From Muribaculaceae bacterium (GTDB lineage Bacteria; Bacteroidota; Bacteroidia; Bacteroidales; Muribaculaceae): 27,488 nucleotides of DNA. A program made the translations under genes and the position numbers. The DNA lies in assembly GCA_024400895.1 (NCBI GenBank), contig JAKSMA010000004.1, positions 1 to 27,488 of the forward strand, given 5' to 3'. The notes beneath the pieces were generated by a model that saw only the letters and a list, made by a program, of their open reading frames with translations, had not been told where the DNA came from and ran no database searches. Positions 15,761 through 22,452 of this stretch are shown piece by piece. Each line of letters starts with the position of its first letter. The stretch's first letter is position 1.

Positions 15761-17083
15761 TTGCAATGGAAAAATAAAGAAAAAGGTTCCGTTGCCCTAC
15801 TGATTGAAGGTGCTCGCCGAGTTGGAAAAAGTTGGATTGTAGAGGAATTTGCGAAGAATGAATATCGCTCTTATATATTAGTTAACTTTGCTCATATATC
15901 AAACGCCATGAAAATGGTATTTGATGAATACCTAAACGATTTAGATTCTTTTTTTCTGTTTTTACAGAATGTTGCTGGTATAAAGCTATATGAACGAGAA
16001 TCAATGATAGTTTTTGACGAAATCCAGAACTATCCTTTAGCACGCCAAGCTATTAAACATTTGGTGGCAGACGGGCGCTACGACTATATAGAAACTGGGT
16101 CACTTGTAAGTATAAATGAAAATATAAACAACATTCTCTTGCCATCGGAGGAAAGAACTATATCAATGTACCCGATGGATTTTGAAGAATTTCTTTGGGC
16201 TTTAGATGACGAACTTACAATGCCATTTGTAAAACGTTGTTTTGACAAGCATTTGCCATTGGGACCAATGCACAGTAAGGTGATAACTCTTTTCCGCCAA
16301 TATCTTATTGTTGGTGGTATGCCACAAGCAGTACTGAAATATGTAGAGACAAAAAATTTTCAAGATGTGGATGTAATAAAGCGTGATATTATCAATCTCT
16401 ATAGGAGAAGCATTAGTAAATACGCTTCCAATTACAAGGAAAAAGTGAAGTCAATTTTTGACCAAATTCCTGGAGAATTACAGAAACATGAGAAACGTTT
16501 TCGTTTATCGGCAATAGAAAAAACTGCGCGTTATAGAACCTACGAATCATCATTTTATTGGTTACAAGATGCCCAAATCACGAATATGTGTTATCGTGTA
16601 ACAGAACCTCAAGTTGGGATGAGACTTAAAAGAGATGAACAAATTTTTAAATGTTATATGCTGGATACAGGTTTGCTCATTTCCCATTCTTTTGATGAAA
16701 AAGTTATCCAAGGAGAAGAACTCTATCAGAAATTACTTTTAGACAAAATAGAGATGAATTCAGGCATGCTTATTGAAAATGTTGTTGCCCAAATGTTTGT
16801 TGCCAGTGGGCACAAGTTATATTTTTATAGTTGCGCTTCAAGAGATAGCACAGACGATAGGATGGAAATCGATTTTTTAGTAGAAAAACCATCTCTCACA
16901 AATGCTCATAACATTTGCCCTATAGAAGTGAAATCTGGTAAAAACTACACTTTTTCTTCTTTAAACAAATTCATTTCAAAATTCGGAAAACAATTAGCAA
17001 CACCTTATATTGTTCACACCAAAGATTATAAAGAAGAAAACGGAATAGTGTTTTTACCTATTTATATGGTGCCACTTTTGTAA
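15761..17083 (+). CDS. AAA+ ATPase with DUF4143, copy 3; canonical start lost
   Basis: From TTG at 15761 the frame gives 440 residues. Walker A is GARRVGKS (17-24), Walker B IVFDEIQ with Asp86 and Glu87, and the family motif is MYPMDFEEFLW. The DUF4143 end has MEIDFLV (about 368) and IEVKSGK (about 388). The conserved N-terminus of the subfamily can be read further upstream, back to the in-frame TAA at 15731: KKRKIYNQLLQWKN. No ATG or GTG occurs there; the only ATG nearby (15766) is in another frame and stops after three codons. The protein must therefore use TTG or ATT, or it is barely made. AT-rich and preceded by array B. The rest of the frame is intact, so loss of the start would be recent or tolerated. 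Confidence 0.85.
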   Translation: MQWKNKEKGSVALLIEGARRVGKSWIVEEFAKNEYRSYILVNFAHISNAMKMVFDEYLNDLDSFFLFLQNVAGIKLYERESMIVFDEIQNYPLARQAIKHLVADGRYDYIETGSLVSINENINNILLPSEERTISMYPMDFEEFLWALDDELTMPFVKRCFDKHLPLGPMHSKVITLFRQYLIVGGMPQAVLKYVETKNFQDVDVIKRDIINLYRRSISKYASNYKEKVKSIFDQIPGELQKHEKRFRLSAIEKTARYRTYESSFYWLQDAQITNMCYRVTEPQVGMRLKRDEQIFKCYMLDTGLLISHSFDEKVIQGEELYQKLLLDKIEMNSGMLIENVVAQMFVASGHKLYFYSCASRDSTDDRMEIDFLVEKPSLTNAHNICPIEVKSGKNYTFSSLNKFISKFGKQLATPYIVHTKDYKEENGIVFLPIYMVPLL

Positions 17084-17160
17084 CATTTGATAAAATTTTA
17101 CGTTTGCCATTAGCTCAAAAAAGTATTTGCATACTATATGCATTTCTCTATTTTTTTGTG

Positions 17161-17168
17161 TAACTTTG
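17161..17168 (+). promoter_or_regulatory. Possible -7 element before the gene remnants
   Basis: TAACTTTG matches TAnnTTTG. It lies 18 bases before the HNH remnant and 138 before the BRO-N remnant. No convincing -33 element. It may be a leftover promoter. Confidence 0.25.
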
Positions 17169-17185
17169 AAAATACATAAACACAA

Positions 17186-17256
17186 ATTATCCTTTTACTA
17201 AATTAATGCCAATCCTGAAACTACTCGAAAGGCATAGAAATCTATTGATAGGATAA
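17186..17256 (+). pseudogene. 3'-end remnant of an HNH endonuclease gene
   Basis: This stretch matches the end of the intact HNH gene at 18931-19002, and the similarity runs on a few bases past both stop codons. In the last 52 aligned bases 47 agree. One base is missing in the upstream part, so the frame is shifted. The readable tail is MPILKLLERHRNLLIG then stop, against MPSQKLLERHRNLMIG in the intact gene. Nothing of the rest of the gene remains upstream. Confidence 0.75.
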
Positions 17257-17305
17257 ATTACTACTGGTCTGTAGGTTTTTATATTAAGTTGATAAAGATA
17301 GCTTT

Positions 17306-17569
17306 ATGAAAAAGAAACAAACAATACGAATCTTCGAAGAAAAAAAGGTGCGCACTGTGTGGGATGACGAACAGCAGAAATGGTATTTCTGTGTTGTAGA
17401 TGTTGTCGAAGCTCTTACTGATAGTAAGAACCCAACAGACTACATCAAGAAAATGAAAAAGCGCGATCCTGCACTTGCCGAAGGGTGGGGACAAATTGTC
17501 ACCCCCCTTTCAGTGCAAACAGCTGGTGGTAGGCAAAGGATGAATTGCACAACACAAGAAGGATGGTGA
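17306..17569 (+). pseudogene. Truncated BRO-N (phage antirepressor-like) gene
   Basis: The 87 codons match the start of BRO-N domain proteins: KQTIRIFEEKKVRTVWDDEQ, then WYFCVVDVVEALTDSKNPTDYIKKMKKRDP and a C-terminal LSVQTAGGRQRMNC. Intact relatives continue with EGLFRIIQ-like sequence and reach about 200-280 residues. Here the frame stops right after TQEGW. BRO-N proteins are DNA-binding antirepressor-type proteins of phages and mobile elements. The domain is therefore incomplete and probably without function. It sits between the HNH remnant and a decayed iteron copy. Confidence 0.7.
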
Positions 17570-17621
17570 AGAATGATATTCGATGCCGACAAGGTCGACT
17601 CGTAGACTTTAAAAATACAAA

Positions 17622-17689
17622 AACCGCCCTACAAAATTCTTGATTTCGTGCAAAATGTTTATGCTTACATCTGATTATCAACGCCTTAA
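17622..17689 (+). repeat. Decayed copy of array B and its promoter
   Basis: ACCGCC(C/A)TAC plus a full 23-bp array B core (17633-17655) is followed by TTATGCTTACATCTGATTA. In the intact array the same order reads GTATATTTGCATCTGATTA, so the -7 element has changed from TATATTTG to TATGCTTA. No ATPase reading frame follows. The remaining DNA between 17570 and 17855 shows no gene. Confidence 0.7.
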
Positions 17690-17855
17690 TTAATATTAAA
17701 AAAAATCTCATCCCCAAAACCTCGTAGGCCTGTCGACACACCCCCTTGAATCCCCTCTAACACACAAAACCACACATACCTTCTAAAAGTGTTTTTCCTA
17801 TACTCTCACTTCAAGAAAATATATTGAATATTGTCGAAATTGTGTATTATAGAGC

Positions 17856-17887
17856 GTTGTACTATTATCCACAACCCTTTAAATTTG
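17856..17887 (+). promoter_or_regulatory. Promoter of the restriction-modification operon
   Basis: TAAATTTG (17880-17887) is an exact -7 element, with GTTG (17856-17859) 20 bases upstream as a weak -33. It decides the start of the controller gene, because the upstream in-frame codon at 17831 lies before the promoter. An exact E. coli-type DnaA box, TTATCCACA (17865-17873), falls in the spacer. Confidence 0.55.
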
Positions 17888-17911
17888 CAAGTTACAACAA
17901 TATTATTTTCT

Positions 17912-18145
17912 ATGACTATTCAGGACAAGTTTGGCATTGCCATTAAGCGTATAAGAAAGCAAAAAAATCTTTCGCAGGAGAAGTTTGCTTTAGAAGCAGG
18001 AATTAACCGCAGATATATGAGCGAGATTGAAAATGGAAAGGCCAACGTTACCCTCGACATCATAGAACGTATAACAAATTACCTCAATTGCAGTTTAGCC
18101 GATTTCTTCAAAGAACTCGATAACAGTAACACACCAGAACTCTAA
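17912..18145 (+). CDS. XRE-family regulator, likely R-M controller (C) protein
   Basis: The 77-residue protein consists almost only of a helix-turn-helix of the XRE/Cro type: IRKQKNLSQEKFALEAGINRRYMSEIENGKANVTLDIIERI, with the recognition helix near residues 31-40. Size and position, first in an operon with a methyltransferase and an endonuclease, fit C proteins. These bind their own promoter and delay endonuclease synthesis until host DNA is methylated. I could not recognise a clear pair of C-boxes upstream, so the control role is inferred from family and context. The start at 17912 is preferred to a frame-compatible codon at 17831 because it lies 24 bases after the -7 element and matches the family's length. 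Confidence 0.8.
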   Translation: MTIQDKFGIAIKRIRKQKNLSQEKFALEAGINRRYMSEIENGKANVTLDIIERITNYLNCSLADFFKELDNSNTPEL

Positions 18146-18174
18146 AAACACACAACGAAAAAACACTAATAATC

Positions 18175-19002
18175 ATGACGCAGAAAGGTTTTGAAGACTA
18201 TGTTCAAGCTGTGTATAACAGCAAAAATGGTACAGCAAAGAGCTATATCACAGCAATTCGCATCATTGACAAGATGTTTGAATTTGATGATGTGTTTGGG
18301 TTGCAAGGAAAATCTATTACTTGCTTAGATGATGAGGCTTTGCTCCTGCGTATTTCAGTGTTTGTTACCGAGCAACAAACTTTGTTTATTAAGGGTGAAG
18401 ATTCTTTTTTCCGTAACATTAGCCCTACTCAATTAAGTTATCCAGGAAAACGATTCTGTTCTGCGGCATTCAAGCAACTTCTGAATTATTATAAACATCA
18501 CATTGAGGAGGAAAAAGCAGAATTAGTTCTTCGTACCCTGAAATCGGGTATTAAGATTTCAAAAGAACTTTCCACTATCTTTAAGATTGATAAAGAGGGT
18601 ACCGATAAGTTGGTTACGACTAAGGTTAGGCTGGGACAAAATTATTTTAGAAAAATGGTTTTGGCTAACTATGATAACAAGTGTTGTGTAACTGGGCTTA
18701 ATGTTCCTCAAACACTTCGTGCAAGTCACATTGTTGCATGGGCTGAAGACAAGAAGCATAGAATGAATCCAGAAAATGGACTTTGTTTGTGTGCAACATA
18801 TGATGCGGCCTTTGATAAGCATCTCATTTCTTTTGATGAAGACTATCGTATGATAGTAAACAAAGAAATTAAGGAATATTTCACAAATGAAACTGCCAAA
18901 GAATATTTTAGCAATTTTGAAGGAAAGCAGATTATCCTTCCCACAAAATTTATGCCAAGCCAGAAATTACTCGAAAGGCATAGAAATTTAATGATAGGAT
19001 AA
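18175..19002 (+). CDS. HNH endonuclease of the R-M operon
   Basis: The 275-residue protein has an HNH_2-type nuclease domain in its C-terminal half. Elements are CCVTG at the start of the domain, His185 in ASHIVAW, Asn198 in NPENGLCLC and His216 in FDKHLISF. The N-terminal half (about 1-140) has no motif that I recognise and may provide DNA or partner contacts. Genes of this type are frequent neighbours of type II methyltransferases. The role next to a complete HpaII-like pair is open: a second restriction enzyme, a nuclease acting on modified DNA, or a repair nickase replacing a Vsr protein. It lies 29 bases after the C gene and 33 bases before the methyltransferase gene. The end of a second copy is found at 17186-17256. 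Confidence 0.8.
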   Translation: MTQKGFEDYVQAVYNSKNGTAKSYITAIRIIDKMFEFDDVFGLQGKSITCLDDEALLLRISVFVTEQQTLFIKGEDSFFRNISPTQLSYPGKRFCSAAFKQLLNYYKHHIEEEKAELVLRTLKSGIKISKELSTIFKIDKEGTDKLVTTKVRLGQNYFRKMVLANYDNKCCVTGLNVPQTLRASHIVAWAEDKKHRMNPENGLCLCATYDAAFDKHLISFDEDYRMIVNKEIKEYFTNETAKEYFSNFEGKQIILPTKFMPSQKLLERHRNLMIG

Positions 19003-19035
19003 ATTAAAATTTAGAAGAGGTCTTAAATATAACAG

Positions 19036-20370
19036 ATGACTAAAAATAAATTTACACTTATGGACTTTGTTAAACGACAAAGTTTGGCAAATATAACAGG
19101 TATTTTTGGAGAGGAGTGCCTTAACGAGGATGGAACGATTATGACAATGGCTGATCAAGCTGCTGTCATTACACATTATCTTAAACTCAAAAATAATCCT
19201 CAATTTGCTCGCCCTTATATTCTTAAGGGTGAACAGTTATTACAATTGTGGAAGGAATTTATTAACGAGCAACCAAAAAATCAAAAATTTGGCCTTGTTG
19301 CAGAGGATTCAACGGCTTATATGGCAAGTCTTTTCAGTGACGTTAAAAGTTCTCCATTTCCTCCTCAAGAGCCCCATCAATTCACATTTATTGACCTCTT
19401 TGCAGGAATTGGTGGCTTCCGAATGTCGTTCCAAAATTTAGGGGGAGAATGTGTATTCTCGTCGGAATGGGACGAACAAGCTCAACGCACCTATTTTGCT
19501 AATTACGGTGAAGTTCCTTTTGGCGACATAACAAAAGAGAGTACCAAACAGATGATTCCAGATAACTTTGACATTCTTTGTGCAGGATTCCCTTGTCAGG
19601 CATTTTCTCTTGCTGGAAAGAGAAGAGGATTTTCTGAAACACGAGGAACGCTTTTCTTTGACGTTGCTGAAATTCTCCGAAGAAAACAACCCAAAGCGTT
19701 TTTTCTTGAGAATGTGAAAGGTCTTGCTATTCACGACAAGGGAAAAACGTTAGAAACAATTCTTAACACCCTAAACGAAGTAGGATATATAGTACCAAAA
19801 CCTCAAATTCTGAATGCTATGCACTATGGTGTACCTCAACATCGAGAACGCATCTACATAGTTGGATTTAGAAAAGACTTGGGCATTAAAGCGGAAGACT
19901 TTGTCTATCCAGAACGAAATCAACAAACTCCTTGTTGGCTTGACGTTAGAGAAGAGAATCCCGTACCAGCAAAATATTATCTCTCGACAACATATTTAGA
20001 AACACTTCGTCGTCATCGTGCTCGCCATGAAGCAGCAGGACACGGTTTTGGTTACAAGATTATTGATGACAATGGTGTTGCCAACGCTATAGTATGTGGA
20101 GGTATGGGAAGGGAATGTAACCTTGTTAGGGACTTCCGTCAAACTAAACTTATTCCTACCACTAACATTAAGGGCGAAATCAACAAAGAAGGGGTTAGAA
20201 AGATGACCCCTCGCGAATGGGCACGTTTGCAAGGATATCCTGATAGTTTTAGAATAGTTGTTTCAGATGCTTCTGCATATAAACAATTTGGAAACAGTGT
20301 TGCTGTACCTGCTATTCAAGCAACTGCTAATCAGATTCTTTTGGTTTTAAAGAATAAAAATATTATATAA
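19036..20370 (+). CDS. DNA (cytosine-5)-methyltransferase, M.HpaII-like (CCGG)
   Basis: This 444-residue enzyme transfers a methyl group from S-adenosylmethionine to carbon 5 of cytosine. Motif I is FIDLFAGIGGFR (from about 118). Motif IV has the catalytic Cys187 in GFPCQAFSLAGKR. Motif VI is FLENVKG, motif VIII HRERIYIVGF, motif X FGNSVAVPAIQAT near the end. SSEWDEQAQ, PAKYYLSTTYLETLRRH and MTPREWARLQGYPDS agree closely with what I recall of M.HpaII, so CCGG is the likely target. About 115 residues precede motif I, more than in M.HpaII as I recall it; their job is unknown. The stop lies 2 bases before the endonuclease start. Confidence 0.93.
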   Translation: MTKNKFTLMDFVKRQSLANITGIFGEECLNEDGTIMTMADQAAVITHYLKLKNNPQFARPYILKGEQLLQLWKEFINEQPKNQKFGLVAEDSTAYMASLFSDVKSSPFPPQEPHQFTFIDLFAGIGGFRMSFQNLGGECVFSSEWDEQAQRTYFANYGEVPFGDITKESTKQMIPDNFDILCAGFPCQAFSLAGKRRGFSETRGTLFFDVAEILRRKQPKAFFLENVKGLAIHDKGKTLETILNTLNEVGYIVPKPQILNAMHYGVPQHRERIYIVGFRKDLGIKAEDFVYPERNQQTPCWLDVREENPVPAKYYLSTTYLETLRRHRARHEAAGHGFGYKIIDDNGVANAIVCGGMGRECNLVRDFRQTKLIPTTNIKGEINKEGVRKMTPREWARLQGYPDSFRIVVSDASAYKQFGNSVAVPAIQATANQILLVLKNKNII

Positions 20371-20372
20371 AC

Positions 20373-21455
20373 ATGGCTATTACAGGAAACAAAGGTGAAT
20401 GGAGTGAAATTTACACACTGTTCAAGTTACTTGGCGAGGGAAAAGTATATGCTGGTGATGCCGACATGAACAAGATGGATTTATACTATCCAATACTCAA
20501 CATAATTCGAGAAGAAAGTAAAAAATATGAATACCGCCCCAATGTAGAGCAAAACATTGTTATTGTGGATGAGGATAACAATGAATATGCCAGAATCTCT
20601 ATGGATAAGTTTATGAAGGAATCTCAACATTTATTGAAAGAGATTAAAGCTGCAAAGGATAGAACATTTTCTGTTCCCACTACAGAATCATTTATGGGAA
20701 TGATAGGGTGCACAAAATTAAAAGCACCGTCAAAGGATAAAGCTGATATTCATATAGTTATTCACGATTTGCGTACAAATATGACGCCTTTATTGGGATT
20801 TAGTATCAAATCTCAATTGGGCAGTGCATCAACTCTTCTCAATGCTGGTTTACCTACAAATATTACTTATAATGTCGTGGGGAAAAAATTGACCGATGCA
20901 GAGATTCAAGAAATAAACGATATTAATGAACATCTTCCTCGTATTCAGGCTTTGATAGATAAAGGTTGTTCATTGGCGTATTGTGATATAGAACATAAGA
21001 CTTTCAAAAACAATCTGCTTTTCCTTGACAGCTGTATGCCTCAATTTATTAGTGAGTGCTTAATCTCTGATAGTATGCCAGGTTCAACCTCATCATTAAA
21101 AGATGCTGTTGAGAATGTTGCACAAAAAAATCCATTCAATTTTACTGGTTCTGATGTTATTTCTTTTTATGAGCATAAAATGAAAGTTTTGTTGTTGGAT
21201 GCAGCTCTCGGAATGACACCTGCCAACGAATGGAAAGGTCGTTATGATGCAAATGGTGGTTATCTTGTAGTTCGCAAAGATGGTGAAATTGTTTGCTATC
21301 ATTTCTACAATCGTAATGATGTAGAAGATTACCTTTATCATAATACACGTTTTGAACGTGCCAGCCGGAGCCGCTACAACTATGGCTCACTTTACCGAGG
21401 TAATGACGGAGATGTTTATTTTAAACTCAATTTGCAGATTAGATTCAAGAAATAA
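20373..21455 (+). CDS. HpaII-family restriction endonuclease (CCGG)
   Basis: The 360-residue protein begins MAITGNKGEWSEIYTLFKLL, the typical start of HpaII-family enzymes (about 358 residues), which cut unmethylated CCGG. A possible catalytic centre of the PD-(D/E)XK kind is Asp125 (KADIHIVI) with SIK at 144-146 (FSIKSQLG); this assignment is inference. The gene follows the methyltransferase after 2 bases, so the two are probably translationally coupled, with the methyltransferase first, which protects the host. The frame is intact. No strong terminator follows. The AT-rich composition and the remnants upstream suggest that the whole operon was acquired. Confidence 0.9.
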   Translation: MAITGNKGEWSEIYTLFKLLGEGKVYAGDADMNKMDLYYPILNIIREESKKYEYRPNVEQNIVIVDEDNNEYARISMDKFMKESQHLLKEIKAAKDRTFSVPTTESFMGMIGCTKLKAPSKDKADIHIVIHDLRTNMTPLLGFSIKSQLGSASTLLNAGLPTNITYNVVGKKLTDAEIQEINDINEHLPRIQALIDKGCSLAYCDIEHKTFKNNLLFLDSCMPQFISECLISDSMPGSTSSLKDAVENVAQKNPFNFTGSDVISFYEHKMKVLLLDAALGMTPANEWKGRYDANGGYLVVRKDGEIVCYHFYNRNDVEDYLYHNTRFERASRSRYNYGSLYRGNDGDVYFKLNLQIRFKK

Positions 21456-21652
21456 ATCACTTTTCTTGTGCTAATAAAAATTATGGTAAATAAATCTTTT
21501 TATTCCCTTGCTCAATTTTTTTGTTGGATTGAGGGGGGGCGGGTTGAACTGGTGTGTGAGAGGTTTTGTAGGAATTATTTTTGTTGAAGCGAGCACAGCG
21601 TGTTTATGGAGGAAAAGCAGTGGTCTGTGAGAAGTGCAAAAGCACACGCCAA

Positions 21653-21683
21653 GAAGCGGCAAGCCGATGACGCTTAATTCGTG
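21653..21683 (-). repeat. Inverted copy of a 31-bp piece of the MITE-like element
   Basis: Read on the minus strand, 30 of 31 bases agree with 14266-14296 (core GCGTCATCGGCTTGCCGCTT). The flanks also share a CACACACCA motif in matching orientation (14141-14149; 21552-21560 read on the minus strand), which supports common descent. Confidence 0.6.
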
Positions 21684-21868
21684 ACAATACCCAAACACAC
21701 ATCGCGCAAATCTGTTTAAATCTGTTGAATTTGTGTGAGTCATCTTATTTCCAATTCCCCGTTTTGGCATTGCCGCCACTTTGTGGATTCGCTATCTTCG
21801 CATCAGAGTTCTTTGGCGTAATGAAGATATCGCATCCACTGTTTCACTTAAAGTAGCGTGTTCGTATA

Positions 21869-21898
21869 TGGACCAAAAAAGTGGCGGTTTTTGGTCCA
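21869..21898. repeat. 11-bp perfect inverted repeat
   Basis: TGGACCAAAAA (21869-21879) and TTTTTGGTCCA (21888-21898) enclose AGTGGCGG. There is no T-tract after the stem in either direction, so an operator or protein-binding dyad fits better than a terminator. Confidence 0.6.
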
Positions 21899-22243
21899 AA
21901 AGCGAACAAAAAAATGGTGTTTCGGGTGTTTCAGGTGATTCTCGTGCTTCGGGTGATTCAAAGTTTCGGAGTTTTAAAAATTCAGAGATTTCAGAGAGAT
22001 TGAAGAAGTTGGGGTATCAAACGCTTTTGGCACAACAACACAAAACTTTTTGTTAAACCCAAAATGTGCATTAGGGCATGGATAAGATTCAGCTTCTTCA
22101 CTTCCGAGCTCCGCAGGAGCGCTAACTTCTTCACTCCTTAACTCCCGCGCAAGCGTAATGCCTTGTTTCCCCATTAATTTGTGGATTTGTAAGTTTTTAT
22201 GTAGATTTGTAATGAAATTGAATAATTATAAAAATATTTATTT

Positions 22244-22390
22244 GAATCAAGTTTCGCAAGTTACACTTGATTCGGAAGTTAAAGAAGTTATTCTTTAGGA
22301 AGTTAAAGAAGTTAAGACGGATGTAGCCGAGCGGACATCTTATCGGTATCGTCTTAACTTCCCAAAGCGACGAAGGAGCTAACTTCCGAA
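22244..22390. repeat. Interleaved dyads of the GAAGTTAA type
   Basis: Three perfect inverted repeats overlap in 150 bases. They are GAATCAAGT/ACTTGATTC (22244-22273), TTCGGAAGTTA/TAACTTCCGAA (22271-22281 with 22380-22390) and GAAGTTAAGACG/CGTCTTAACTTC (22308-22319 with 22350-22361). The block ends about 60 bases before the polyferredoxin gene. It could form a large branched RNA. Confidence 0.6.
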
Positions 22391-22452
22391 CTTCTTAACT
22401 TCTTTTTCGCAAGTAAGCAAGTTAAAGACTTTTGAAACTTAAATTATTTGAT

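Larger units (their letters stand above)
21456..22452. other. Non-coding dyad-rich region between the R-M operon and the redox operon
   Basis: About 1 kb without a credible gene; a 91-codon frame at 21781-22056 has no recognisable family and is rich in repeats. The first part (about 21530-21690) looks like a decayed, inverted relative of the MITE-like element at 14.0-14.5 kb. It is followed by a hairpin at 21869-21898 and by the GAAGTTAA-type dyads at 22244-22390. No tRNA seen. Confidence 0.5.

Noticed and set aside
17784..17800. Possible distant copy of array A (TATAGGAAAA on the minus strand)
   Set aside because: Only 10 bases agree and the rest of the core does not, so chance is likely.
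17865..17873. Exact DnaA box TTATCCACA
   Set aside because: It stands alone, within the promoter spacer of the R-M operon, with no further boxes nearby, so chance or promoter context is the simpler reading.
21781..22056. Possible small gene after the R-M operon
   Set aside because: The product is dominated by short repeats (GVSGDSRASGDS) and a hairpin-coded segment, without promoter or family match.
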